Source: Selaginella tamariscina
Lineage: Eukaryota > Streptophyta > Lycopodiopsida > Selaginellales > Selaginellaceae
Direction: 5' to 3'
Length of the DNA: 64,000 bases
Assembly: GCA_003024785.1 (NCBI GenBank)
Contig: PUQB01000561.1
Coordinates: forward strand, 62,001 to 126,000
The notes under the pieces were generated by a model. It was not told where the DNA came from and ran no database searches. It worked only from the letters and a program-made list of their open reading frames with translations. A program made the position numbers and the translations under genes. Shown here piece after piece: positions 23,841-40,782 of the stretch. The first letter of the stretch is position 1. Every line of letters starts with the position of its first letter.

Positions 23841-26800
23841 AGCAAATTTAGTGTTTATTCTTTGCAGTCAATAAAACTACCTAAAGTGGTAGTGTGTTTT
23901 AGGGTTTAACTAGTTCTAAATTTTAGAAGTACTTTATCACTTTCAATTAACACGTCTGAATTTGCATAGAGAGTTGGTCCTAAAATCCATAACTCTTTAA
24001 AGAACACCTACTTAGTAAGCGAGTGTGTGTTATAAGACTCTAACATCAAAGGTAGAACTCAGAAGGCAACTTCCAAGTTGCTATACATTTGCCTAGGTTG
24101 CTTTACTATATACACTTCCACAAGACATAACGAGTTAATTTATTTTGGCTTACAAATTAAGTTTTGTAAAGTGGATTATGTAATATGTTAAATCTACATG
24201 TTATTGGAAATTTTCTTTTTCTTTAAGGTGTTTGAAATTGGGATAATATATAATTTGAGAACAAACAGTGTCCATTGAGGTTTGACTTAACTCAAGATTT
24301 AATATTGGTTTTGGCAATGGTGTTCAAACGGGGAAAGAGTTATGTTTAAATGTGCATCTTTGACTTCAAAAAAATGAGCATATTTAAACATAAGAATGAA
24401 CACTACATTTTGATCAAGTATGCGGAATGAGTTCTTACTTTGATGCATGTTTTAAGAGTGTAACTCAAAAAACAAACTATAGTGTTGACCTTATAGTATA
24501 ACAAAAGTTGTGTATTAATATATAATGAATATGTTAAGTAATTGGTTTGGAGATTCAATATAATTAAAGTATTGTTCGATGTTCGCAATATTTTAATAAT
24601 GCTAACTGCAAGTAACAAGCATGCACTCTGTATTTAAGTTAGTTAGCTTAACTAACTCAATATGGAGTTGTCTCATGTGGAATGATAAAAATGAGATAAA
24701 ATGATAATTTATTGTAATAGAAGGATTTAATATTATAATTCTATTGGTGGTATATAGTGTAATTTACCAAAAACAAAAATGTTGAAAATATATGTTTACA
24801 TTTTCAATCTATTAAGTATAGAAAACTTGCATAGTGTGAAAGTGTTTAACGCACACTTGTGCATTTCATTATTAACTCTTTAAATATGTAACATTATTTG
24901 CAAAGTGGGGATTGATTAATTAATAATTTCTTGAATAAAGGTGATTCCTTGATTAACAAGAGTATTAAGCTGAGAATTTTCATTTTGCTCAAAAACTAGG
25001 TAAGAAAAGTATACTAGTTTTACTAAAGTATGTTAATAATGTTTATGACATGAGAACATTTAAATATATGGAGGTTTTGGTGCATGTACCTCTTTTAAGA
25101 AGTTGATATCTAGTGAGATTTAAAAATTGGTATTGGTTTTTAATATAACTTCATCTTGAAGGCAAATATGATTATTCAAAAAGTCAGTTTTAGACTTTGC
25201 ATTATGATCGCAAAATAAAACATACAAAGTATGTATTTTAAATCCCTTGAATATTAAAAAGTATGACTTTTATTAATTCAAGATTTGATGATTCATTGTC
25301 GATTCTGTATCAAGTATTAATGGTGTTTTTAAGTCTGGTTTAATATACGTGGAAGTACAATGATGAATTGTTATCTTAGCTCAAAAAGATGGTTTCCCTT
25401 CTTGATCAAGGTCCCTAACATATGGTCTAGTATTTGGTTCAAGAATATAAGGTTTCTTATCACCTTATTTATTAAGATATTTATACTCTAGATTTTAAAA
25501 GAATTTGTGATAGTCTTCCTAAGATTGATTATAAATGGTTTAATAAAGTATAGTATAATATTTGTTGAATATTAAGACTGGAATGTTCAATATTGAGACT
25601 GGAACGCTTAACATTAAGACTTGGTTATGATCACATGGGGTGTCCATAATCATGGGATACAAAGACTCAAAAAAGGGAATTTAAATTTAACACTTAAATA
25701 AGGTAGTAGTTTAATGTTGTAGCCTAAAATGCGATTTTTAAGTTAAAATTGAAAAAGAGTTTCTCAATACATTGCTTGGGGAGCAATGTAATACTTTGTG
25801 GTATTGTTAAATGTTTAGAATGAGTGGTGATTCATAATTTCTTTTAATCCTTGAACGACATTTTAAAATACTAAAAGTAACATTATGTTTCCATTTCAAT
25901 TCGTATCAACTAAGTTCAAGTGTTCATATTACAGTTTTTGCATTTCAATAATTGATATGATTGTCCACTAATGTAATAACTTATTAGTAAACTTGTGATT
26001 TAAATGTTAGGTGATTATTATCAATTTAAGAGTATCAATATTGAAACTGTAAAATATGAATTGGTTTTAAGGTGCTTGTCAAAACACTAATTCTTGGAAT
26101 TAATGAAAAAATTATAGTTCATAACTTCAAGGAATGTTTCAAAATTAGTTTGAGAGTTGAATGAATATAATGTTATAAAGGCGTGCAGTATTACAAGTTC
26201 ATAAGTTTAAAATTTAATATTTAAATTTAATGAGATAAAAAATTAAGAATTATTAAATGAACTTAGTTATTGTGCTTTTTGGGAATGAATATAATAAGAA
26301 TGAGTCAATTGAGACATGTGATATCTAAATTGCGCACTAGATATAGGTTGAGTTTCTTGGTTTTTATATGTATGTTAGTTTGTATCTACTCCTTGAATTG
26401 GTTAGTGTTATGAAAAAGTATAAAGTCAATTATGTAAGGCAAATGGTAATGTTATAACCCTGATAATAGATTTGACTTGAATATGATTCTCATTGGGAAT
26501 GAATTTATGTTAATGACACATTAAGTGGATGGGTTAATTTCATATTGATGAGACCTTGTTATATACATGTGTACAGCCACAAAATGATGTGTCTACAAGG
26601 TTTTAAGAATAATACTCTCATATCAAAAAAGAGCTTAATTCCAATAAATGTCTCATACCTAGTCTACCATAGCTACACACTAATAGGGGAAAGGTATAAT
26701 AGCAAATCCTTATGTTGAGAAACATCAAGGGATGTAGATATGTGAGGCTATAATATTGTAACATGCAGAGATGCGAAACTATTAAAAAATCAAAGAAATG

Positions 26801-26990
26801 TAAAGGCATTGGGTTAAGCATTTAAAATGGATTTAAATTACTTGTTATGTACTAGACAATAAGGTCGTCAAGTGTGTTTTAAGTGAAGCAATAAAGCAAG
26901 GCTTTATTTCTTGTTAACTTAGGAAATTAAAAGCCTCCAATATAAATTCTATTTAAGTAAAAAATCAACTATTATGTTGTATGCGTTATG
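23841..26990. other. AT-rich spacer, no genes seen
   Basis: About 3.1 kb with about 30 percent GC by eye and no coding signal of note. It forms most of the loop between the inverted repeats R1 and R3. Confidence 0.6.
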
Positions 26991-28723
26991 TGATTCATAG
27001 TTTTTATTATGACTCCTCTTTACTTTGGATTTGACTTTGTTACCTACTGTACTATGTTGATAAGCCCTAGGTGTAGAAGAAACAGGCCCGCTTAGTGCAC
27101 TTGGATATCTAGTGATGGTCCGGCCGGTGTCATTAGGTATTTGCAAGAAACTCTGGGCGAAGCTAGCACTTCCATCTAGAAAACTCTTACCTTGGTTTTC
27201 CGTGTCCCGGTTGGATTAATGGCTAGTTCCGGTGAGTTCGGCATGTCGGATATGCTTAGAAATACCCCCAGGTTTGACAGGTTAGGGTTTAGGGGTCGAT
27301 GGATAACTCACCAAGTATATTCCCTTGGGAATGAGATTTCAGTGCTAGCCCACTTATGTAAACAGGAAAACAGGGGGGGGGCTCTGTCACATAAATAAGG
27401 TAGTATGTAGTAGGAGAGCTCCTGGGTTCATGACTGAGCTCGTTACTCTTCTCCGGTGCAAGCTCTAGCTTGTGTCGTCAAGGCACAACCCTCTGTTGTG
27501 CCGCCCTAACTTCCAGATGGGGGTACGTCCCACCTTCGGGGTAGCTTACCCTTAACGTTGGCGAATCCATGCCTGGGAGGTCTTGTGGAATGCACGTTCC
27601 AAGAGGCAGAGGTTGAGGCTTGTCTCCAGCCTCCTCCTCCATGTCAAGCTAGGTGTAGCACTCACGGCCAAGCAAGGCACATCCGTGTCCTTGTCCAACT
27701 GTGGGCGTGGGATCTTGTTTGACAGGTTCACATTACCTTCCTGAGGGTTCATAAGGGGTTCTAGAGTTGGCATTTAGGAGCCACGTTTGTGGCACTTGGT
27801 GCAACTCTTGAATCTAAGGGCTATGGCATGATAGCCCACATCGGGAAGGCAGTGTCACATGGAGATGTGACACTGGGCTAAACGTCACATGGTACAACGC
27901 CCGAGGCACGCCCTTTGGGGTTATGTCATGGCTTGTCGCCAAGGGGTTGGATACTTTAGCAAACAGACATGCTTGTGCTTGCACTAGGGTGCTAAGCCTT
28001 GGGCATCCGCTCAAGGGAGGTTAGGTCTCATAACTAGGTGTGCTTTGGCACACTTGGCTAGGGGAGTGTTCTCCTTGGAATTCAAGGGTTGAACAACCTA
28101 AGCGTGTTAGCAGGAGCCCTTTCGTGAGGCACTCGCAAGGTCATGTGCTTAGGGTTATCCCAAACCTAGCCTTAGGGAGTTTGCTTAGCAGAACACTCGT
28201 GTCGCCTACGACACTCGTGTCCTCACTAAGTACTAGCCCTAGGTCTAGGGTATACTTGGCCACTCAAACCCTTAGGGGTTAGTCGTGGTTCAGGGTACCC
28301 CTTGTCGCCCTAAAGGGGTTGTACTCCCGGATGAGGGTGATTCCTCAAGGGGTAAGTGACGATGCCTTAGCTCTGTCAGGGGTATGTGTGGAACACACGT
28401 CTCCTTGATGGGGTTAGGGCATGAGCCTGTCTAGGTCTTCTAGGGCAAGACCCTAAGTCAACTAGGGTTATCCCTCAAGGGTTTTGGGGGTAGACATTCT
28501 AGGGAGACTTAGGCTAAACCTAAGTCTCCTGTCCACTTGGGCATTAGAGTCTAACCCTAGGGGTCGTTGGGGTTGTTCTGGGAAACTTAGCATTGCTCAC
28601 ACAGGGTGATGACACCGAATGGCCACCTAATAGCCACGTGTTGGCCCTTTGGGTCATGTGATAGATTTTGCACATGTGTAAAGGTTTCCGTGTGATTTCA
28701 TGTCGCAAGTGGTGCCTCTGGCA
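26991..28723 (+). mobile_element. LTR-like repeat R3, about 1.7 kb, inverted relative to R1
   Basis: Homologous over nearly its full length to R1 on the opposite strand, including the terminal palindrome-like start (CATAGTTTTTATTATGAC), the CCGGCCGG region near 27119, a G run at about 27371 (the C run in R1) and the end CTCTGGCA (CTCTGACA in R1). Its 3' end carries about 50 bases absent from R1. Confidence 0.7.
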
Positions 28724-28918
28724 ATTGAGTTTAAGACTCAATAAATGACAGTTTTGAAGTATTTGGCTTCACGTAATGGAAGGGAGATAATGAAAATTAT
28801 ATAAATTTTTTGGTTGACTCCACATAGAGTGCTATGTTAGATTTGATTAAATTTTTTAACATTATTAATCTTGAAGTTAAAGTTAATTGAGGATGTTGAC
28901 ATTTTTAAAGGCGGAGAG

Positions 28919-29470
28919 TGTTATAATTTTTATTATAACATTTACTTTTTACTTTAAAGTTGACTATTGTTAATTATTAAATTATGTTGACAAGCCCTAA
29001 ATGTAGTAAAAACAACCCTACTTAATGCACTTTAGTGTTTAAAGAGAGTCCCACTTGCTGTACTAGGAACTTTAGGTAAAGGTAGCATTTATCTATTAAA
29101 AAATTTTACTCTCATTTTTTGTCTCAATTGGGTTATTAATTAGTTTCAGTGAGTTCGATATGAGTTATCCAAACCTAACATTCAGGAGTTTACTTAACAA
29201 AACACTCATGTCCGCTCATGATGCAAAAGAAGTTGTACTCTCAAATGAGGGTGATTCTTTAAATGATGAGTGACAATGCCTTAACATTGTGATAGGGGTA
29301 TGCGTGGGACACATCTCTTCGATGGGGTTAAGGCATGAGCCTGGCTAAGTCTCCTTGAGTAAGAACTTGGGTTATCTTCTAAGGTTTGAATGATAGTCAT
29401 TTTAAAGGACTTACGATATGACCCTAAGTCTCATGCCCATTTGGATATCTAATTTAGATTCTCAGGAAAA
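28919..29470 (+). mobile_element. LTR-like repeat R4 with polypurine tract, internally deleted
   Basis: Begins TGTTATAATTTTTATTATAAC directly after a purine tract (AAAGGCGGAGAG, 28907-28918), the arrangement of a 3' LTR. It matches the start and the end of R3 but lacks the middle (about 27290-28150 of R3). With R3 in the same orientation 195 bases upstream, the pair may be the two LTRs of an element that lost its interior. Confidence 0.62.
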
Positions 29471-30310
29471 ATGCTAAACATTTTAAATAGTTTTAATAAA
29501 AATGTAATAAGTTTATGTAGTATAAAGAATATGTTTGAAGAAAATGTTAGTAATTTTGCATTAATTAACTTGTAAAATGCATTAGTATTGATTTGTTAAA
29601 AATCAAACAATTCTTAAATATCAAACACAATGGCATAATCATTCATATATTGACAAAGTGAAATATTAAAAAGTTATTAATCCAATAAACTATAGGGTCG
29701 TTCAAATAGCTTAACTTAAAAGCTATTTAAGTTCACACTAACCAGTTAATTAAAGATTCACTTACTTAAATTTACATGTTTGATTGGTAAGTGTCAAGTT
29801 GTTAATGTCTTATCCCTCTTCCATAATGCAAAGGGCCAATTAGTATTTACGAAACCATTCACACTTTGTCCCTAAAAGGAGTATTTTTAAGAGTGAAGTG
29901 TAACATTGCAAGGTCACTTCAAAACATTTTATTTTAATTTAATCATTAGATTGATTATTAAATAATTATTGCATGTGATGTTAATATTTACCATTTCAAC
30001 ATATTGTTCCATGTTCATTGTAAGAACATTGATTAGATGTCCCGTATACCATGACATTTATAGTTGAATATCCAATATCGCTACTAGGTTTAAAATACCT
30101 GTTTTTAATAATAAATTATTAAATACAATTTTGATTGATTTATAGAAATTTAATAGTGTTCAGCATTTGCTTTTTTAGTTTATTAGTTTTTAATAATTAA
30201 ATATATAAATTCAGAAAGAGAACTTGTTAATGTGTACATGTGTGTGCGTCTGTGTGCAACGTCAGATACCCTGTTTTAGGGTTTCCAGAAACTATTAATT
30301 AGGGTATAAA
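29471..30310. other. AT-rich spacer upstream of the decarboxylase gene
   Basis: No gene signal. The last part presumably holds the promoter and 5' leader of the gene starting at 30311, but no convincing core element was identified. Confidence 0.5.
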
Positions 30311-34008
<3,698 letters not shown>

Positions 34009-34086
34009 AACAGGTATTTAAATCGTTAATATTAGTAGAATTGATATCATTAAATTTGTGTTGTATAGTGTATACACACACACACA

Positions 34087-34164
<78 letters not shown>

Positions 34165-34888
34165 GAGACAGAGACAAATAGACAGATAGACAGACAGACA
34201 GACGGTTGTTGGCTGGATGCAATGTGAAACACATTATTTGTTTTATTTTACCCGTCTCTTTCGGGTTATTTCGATTAGTTTATTTCGATTAGTTTAAGGA
34301 TTGCCTATATGAAATAATTGTTTATGTTATGGTTCCCACGTTTTCCACGTGAGAGTATACTTTTCATTCAGGGTATTATTTTAAATATCAAAATTTACCA
34401 TCTTTATATAAATAGTTATGCATTATTTTTATTAATAATAATTTTAATATTTTAAATTGTCAAGGTCAATGGTAGGCACTTTCCTATTTAGTATATGTTT
34501 ATATGTTTTTACGTTTTTACATACATGAGATATTTATAAAGGGATATAGTATTCAATAATTATAACGCCACGTCAGCACGCATTTAAATCTTAATCTCCT
34601 TCATTTCCATCTCATTCATTCCCAGGTAGTATGGAGATACTCGGAGATGCTTAAGGACTCTTTGATTCACTAAGGTTTATAAGGTGTATAGAGGTAAATT
34701 TCTATGTATATACTAGACATAGACAATATTTGATAGATCTACACAATTCTAACATATACTGTAAATTATACACACTTTATATGCAATAAATATTTATATA
34801 TAGTCTTAATTGCACATATACGCATTTAATATCTCTAAATTTAACATAATATACATACAGATTTGTTAAGTTTGAGAGTGTTTTAGAC
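34009..34888. other. Spacer between MCD and lipoxygenase
   Basis: Contains a TA/TATG/GACA compound microsatellite at about 34090-34204. The rest, including a Y-rich stretch near 34595-34625, probably includes the lipoxygenase promoter and leader. No gene is seen. Confidence 0.6.
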
Positions 34889-36003
34889 ATGGCGACTTGC
34901 TTAATTACGAGCTCAATAATGACGGCTAAGAGTAGACATTCCACCGGATATTCTCCACAGTATACTGGTCAAAGTCGGCTGTTCCATACCGGTCAAAGTC
35001 GACGGATACAGTTACGACGTATGTGTATTACGAATACAATACAGTCTACGGATGTAGCTGAGCGTACGGTTCCTGTGAAGAACGATATAAGACTTAAGTG
35101 TACGGTCGTTATAAGGAAGAAGTCTGATAATAATATTATGGATATAATTAAGAAGGGGTTGGATTTCTTTCTTAGTGATCCTCTGGGGAAGATATTATGT
35201 TGCAGCTTGTAAGCACGGACGTCGATCCAAGTAAGCTATATACATATAATGTGCGTGTGTGTGTGTACACACACAAACTTATGTATGCATATATGTTCAG
35301 GTAGAGGAATGGGGAAACTAAGCAAAGAAACAACACTAGAGAAAGTGACAAACAATGAAAACACGGTGGTATATTCTGGGGAACTTCGGATTGATCAACA
35401 GTTTGGTTTACCTGGAGCTGTTGTCGTCCTAAACAAGCACAAATCCGAGTTTTTCCTCGAAACGATCGAGATTAACGGCCTTAAACACCCTGTTAGGTTT
35501 TGCTGCTACTCGTGGGTTCATTCCCAGGATCAGCACTTCTCCAAACGCATTTTCTTCTACAATGAGGTGTGTATATATACGTGTGTGTGTGTAGATATAT
35601 ACCATATGTGTATGTATGCATGTCTAGTTAATTATATGGTTTTAATTAATATAATTATTCTTTCTAGACATCTCTCCCATGTGACACTCCGGATGGACTG
35701 AAGAAGATTAGAGGTCTGGAGCTCGAAACTCTTCAAGGAAATGGGAGAGGTATGAGGAAACGATGGGAGAGAATATACGACTATGACGTGTACAATGACC
35801 TTGGCGACCCGGACAAGGATAAGAAACTTGCTAGACCTGTTGCAGGTGGATATTCCGTACCATATCCTCGAAGGTGTAGAACTGGTCGTTCTCCAACAAA
35901 CTCAGGTGTGTATTAATATATGTGTGTCTGTGTGTGTGTGTGTGTTGATATGCATCTTACCTGTATACATATATGCATATATATACTCACATGTGTGTCA
36001 GCA

Positions 36004-36034
<31 letters not shown>

Positions 36035-37149
36035 AATATGGAGATTCCGTGTATTAATGTTCTGTGTTTTAGCATGTCTGAGATCTCACATACTCTCTCT
36101 CTCTCTCTCTCATGCACAGGAGATCAGTATAGAACTCGTTTTATTATGATTATTGATTAAGAATTTTAATGCTTTAATGTACGGGCCAGATCCGCTTTCG
36201 GAGAGCAGACTGGATGTGAGAGACAAAAACTATGTACCACGCGATGAAGATTTTGAAGAAATTAAATCGCAAGCATTCTCTTCTGGGCGTTTAAGAGCTA
36301 TCGTTCATCGTCTTGTTCCTACTATTATAACACATTTTACTGCGACCCCAGGTTTTTTCTTAATTTTAATTATATTTATTATTATTATTATTATATAATA
36401 TAATATTGTCATCATTTTATTAACATTAAACTATATTGTCGTCAGTGTTTTCTCTATTGTCGTCTATATGTACAACATAGAACGTATAGTTATTTAAATG
36501 TATATAGTTATATATTCCTTGGTATATTCTACGGTGTAAGTTCTATATGTTTTATTAAAATTTTATATGGTCTTATATATTTGATATTTCCAATATTTAA
36601 TTATAATTATCTTTGTAGATGAGTTTGACACTTTAACGGACATAGACCGGCTTTATTACGAGGGAATTCGCCTTCAGCATGACAGTATAAAACAGGAATA
36701 TACCTTGAATCTTTTTAATTTAATACCGGGCCCAGTTAAGGATTTTCTAAATGTTGAAGCTTCGTTAAAATATGAACCCCCTTTTTTATTTAAAAGTAAG
36801 TATTATTTTAATACAGTTTTTTTAATTACTAATTGATTAATGGTATTTTTTTAGAGGACAAATTTGTATGGACACGCGACTCCGAGTTTGGACGACAAAT
36901 GCTGGCGGGGTTGAACCCCATGAAGATTGAGCGTCTTAAGGTAGTTAAATATAAGTGTATATATTTTTATATAGTGACAAAATTAAATAATGTTAAATAG
37001 CTATATAATAAAATATTATAAACATAATTTTTTGTATAGGAATTTCCTCCAAGGAGTAGTTTAAGCAAGGAACTTTGTGGCTCGGAAGTATCTGCATTTA
37101 AAGCTGCGGAACTTGAGAAGCACCTTGAAGGTCTATCCCTGAAGGAGGT

Positions 37150-37234
<85 letters not shown>

Positions 37235-37665
37235 CACACACACACATATATAGTATGTGTATATGTATGTGGACATATATTTACAGGCAATGGAAGCTGA
37301 GAAGCTGTTTATTGTGGATTACCACGATATATACATGCCGATAATAAACAATATCAACGCACAAAAAGGGCGAAAGGCATATGCTACAAGAACAATACTC
37401 TTTCTAGATTCTTCGAATATTCTTATTCCAATTGGGATCGAACTCTGCTTGCCTGTTTCCAAAACACACCCTAACGGCTCTAAACGCGTGTTTTATCCCT
37501 CTAATCACCCTACGGGTTACTGGTTATGGCAGCTAAGCAAGACACATGTGCGTTCTAATCACACTTCTTACCACCAAGTGATTTCCCATTGGTAAGTGTG
37601 TCTGTGTGTGTGTTGTAAATATATATAAAATGCGTGTATTTATAGATAACATATGCACAAGTGTG

Positions 37666-37702
<37 letters not shown>

Positions 37703-38228
37703 GATGGATAATATGTGTGTATATAAACATTTTAATGATATATTGTAGACTGAAGTTTACATATGAATATATTACAGGCTTCAAACGCACGCATGTATAG
37801 AACCATACATAATTGCGACTAATCGGCAACTAAGTGCAATGCACCCCGTATACAAGCTAGTCGACCCACACTTCAGATACACAATGCAGATAAACGCCAC
37901 TGCCCGACAAACACTAATTAATGCTAATGGTGTAATTGAGCAGTGTTTTACACCTGGGAAATATAATCTCGCCCTCAGTGCTCGTGGTTACCAGCAGTGG
38001 AGATTTGATGAACAGGGTTTACCAGCAGATCTTCTTAAGAGGTACTCTCTCTCTCTCTCTCTCAGACACACACACACACACACACAGTTAAATACACTAC
38101 TAAAGTTTTAATAAGTTTAATAATAGGGGCATGGCTCTCTCTCTCTCTCTCTCAGACACACACACACACACACACACAGTTAAATACACTACTAAAGTTT
38201 TAAAAAGTTTGATAATAGGGGCATGGCG

Positions 38229-38270
<42 letters not shown>

Positions 38271-38320
38271 TATAGTTAAATACACTACTAAAGTTTTAAT
38301 AAGTTTAATAATAGGGGCGT

Positions 38321-38385
<65 letters not shown>

Positions 38386-38425
38386 AAATACACTACTAAA
38401 GTTTTAATAAGTTTAATACTAAGGG

Positions 38426-38484
<59 letters not shown>

Positions 38485-38615
38485 AAATACTCTACTAAAG
38501 TTTTAATAAGTTTAATAATAGGGGTGTGTGTGTCTCTCTCTCTCTCTCTCTCTTTCACACACACACAGTTAAAAACACTACTATAGTTTTAATAAGTTTA
38601 ATAATAGGGGCATGG

Positions 38616-38653
<38 letters not shown>

Positions 38654-38703
38654 TAGTTAAATACACTACTAAAGTTTTAATAAGTTTAATAATAGGGGCA
38701 TGG

Positions 38704-38760
<57 letters not shown>

Positions 38761-40782
38761 AAATACACTACTAAAGTTTAATAATAAGGGCATACACTAC
38801 TAAAGTTTTAATAAGTTTAATAATAGGGGCATGGCTGTGGAAGATAAACAGTCTCCGCATGGTTTAAGGTTGATTATAGAGGATTATCCGTATGCAGCTG
38901 ATGGACTTTTAACGTGGTCTGCAATTAAATCATGGGTTACTTCATACTTATCAATCTTTTATGACACTCCGGAGTCTATTGCAAATGACAATGAGCTTCA
39001 AACTTGGTGGAACGAAATACAAACCAAAGGTAAGCATATACATATACATACATGCATGTGCGTGCTGTGTGTTTATGTAAACATATATGTCTCTCTCTCT
39101 CTCTCTCTTATGTATTAATAATGAATACACCTAGGATGTCGTGTATATAGATGTATATGCGTGTATGCTTATACATATCCTTTGTGTTAGGGCACCCGGA
39201 CAAGAAAGAAGGTTGGCCAACTTTAAAAACTAAGGAAGACCTAATCGAGATATTAACGTCAATGATATGGGTGGCCTCGGGGCACCATGCAGCCGTTAAT
39301 TTTGGGCAGTTTTTATATGCTGGGTATATTCTCAACCTGCCTTGCATGACCAGACAGCTCATTCCAGAAGTCGAAGACGAAGTTGAATACACGAAGCTTG
39401 TTGAAGATCCACAGGGCCTTCTTCTTAATACACTCCCTAATCAAACCCAAGCCACGACAGTGATGGCTGTCCTCGAGGTAACATATTTTGTACACACACA
39501 CGTGTGTGTGTGTGAGCGTGTGTGCGTGTGTGTGAGAGAGAGATGGGCCTGCAAATTTTGTAGAGGGCCACATGTATTTGTGTGTTTGTTGTGTGTGTAT
39601 CACATGCATACACGCACACACTCACACACTGTGTGGTGCGTGCACGTGTGAGAGAGAAACCTGCAAACATTTGTAGAGGGACGTGTATTTGTTTGTTTGT
39701 AGTATGTGTGTGTGTATACATCACACGCATGCACACACACACACATACATACATATATGTGTGTGTATGCGTGTACGGGAGAGAGAGATGGACTTGCAAA
39801 CGTTTGTAAAGGGACACATGTATTTGTGTTTGTAGTGTATGTGTGTGTCTAATACGTTTGTTGTGTATCACATGCATGCACGCACATATGTCTGTTCATG
39901 TGTGTGTGTGTGTGTGTGCAAGAGAGAGAGAGATGGACTTCTAAACGTTTGTAAAGGAAGACAAGTATTTGTATGTTTTAGTGTGTGTACATATGTGTGT
40001 GTATATATCACACGTACACACACATACATATTAGACACACAGACACTACAAACACAAAATTACATGTGTCTCTCTACAAACATTTGCAGGTCCATTTCTC
40101 TCTTACATGTGCACACACACACACATATATGTGTATGCATGTGTGTGAGAGAGATGGATTTGCAATCGTTTGTAGAGGAACACATGTATTTGTGTGTTTG
40201 TATGTGTGCATACGTATATGTGTGTGTATATTACACACACATTCGTGCACACATAGACACATCCATGTGTGTGTGTGTATGCGTGTGCAAAATGTTTGTA
40301 AAGGAACACATGTATTTGTATGTTTGTAGTGTGTGTGTGTGTGTGTGTGTATCACACGCATGAACGCAACACATTTACTGAGTTGTTATGTGTATCAGCT
40401 GTTATCAACACACCACCCAGACGAAGAGTACCTTGGACAGCGGGTACAGAAGTTCTGGACAAATGATAAAAGAGTTTTAGAGGCCTCAAATAGGTAAATA
40501 TAAGTAAATATATACTTAAATAAGTTTATATTTTTGTTTAAAAACTTATATATTATTCGTATATTTTTCTATTTTTTTTTATAATATATATTATATTTAA
40601 TTTGTTTATTATACAGGTTTGAGAAAGAGGTTGAAGAGGTGGGGAGGATTATAATAGAGAGAAACAACGATTCGACGCTTGTACATAGACATGGTGCAGG
40701 GGTACCTCCTTATGAGCTTTTATTACCACACTCTACTTCTGGAATCACTGCCCGTGGTGTTCCAAATAGCGTTTCCATCTAA
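34889..40782 (+). CDS. LOX: Lipoxygenase, probable plastid 13-LOX
   Basis: Non-heme iron dioxygenase of polyunsaturated fatty acids, feeding jasmonate and oxylipin synthesis. Exons: 34889-35230, 35301-35566, 35668-35905, about 36185-36351, 36619-36795, 36855-36940, 37040-37147, 37287-37591, 37778-38041, 38827-39029, 39191-39477, 40399-40493 and 40617-40782, roughly 900 residues. N-terminal PLAT part is followed by YNDLGDPDK, the iron-ligand region [20 protein letters not shown] (two histidines), [11 protein letters not shown] (third histidine and asparagine) and the C-terminal GVPNSVSI with the ligand isoleucine. The basic, hydroxyl-rich N-terminus suggests a plastid transit peptide. Exon 1 lacks one base near 35190-35197, where KILLLQLV is expected but a stop follows. 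The exon 4 acceptor is unclear: TACGG stands where an AG is needed. Introns 9 and 11 are filled with minisatellites. Confidence 0.9.
37151..37250. repeat. (CT)n(TA)n(TG)n(CA)n microsatellite in LOX intron 7
   Basis: A CT run starting within three bases of the donor (GTAGCTCTCT) is followed by TA, TG and CA runs up to the acceptor region. Confidence 0.95.
38044..38826 (+). repeat. Minisatellite in LOX intron 9 carrying copies of the exon 10 acceptor
   Basis: About eight tandem units of 85-110 bases. Each has a CT run, a CA run, then AGTTAAATACACTACTAAAG, TTTTAATAAGTTTAATAATAG and GGGCATGGCT. The last unit's TAATAG/GGGCATGGCT is the real acceptor and first codons (G-M-A) of exon 10 at 38827. 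The same acceptor-plus-codons block recurs near 38121, 38212, 38309, 38600 and 38690, with altered versions near 38415 and 38513. Confidence 0.93.
39478..40370. repeat. Minisatellite in LOX intron 11, with one inverted unit
   Basis: About seven units of 110-140 bases share GAGAGAGATGGACTTGCAAA, then CGTTTGTAGAGGGACACATG and TATTTGTGTGTTTGTAG, separated by GT/CA runs: near 39534, 39647, 39780, 39922, 40147 and 40285. The unit at about 40040-40110 is in reverse complement. Long open frames through this block are repeat artefacts. Confidence 0.88.

Noticed and set aside
38100-38586. Long open frames on both strands through LOX intron 9
   Set aside because: They read only Ser-Leu, Thr-His and Val-Cys repeats from CT and CA runs of the minisatellite and lie inside an intron whose flanking exons join in phase.
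39437-40363. Several open frames of 95-174 codons in LOX intron 11
   Set aside because: Created by GT/CA runs and the minisatellite; no protein family signal, and the flanking exons are spliced across the region.
38044-40370. CRISPR-like regular repeats
   Set aside because: Units contain no unique spacers of even length and lie in introns of a nuclear plant gene; they are minisatellites.
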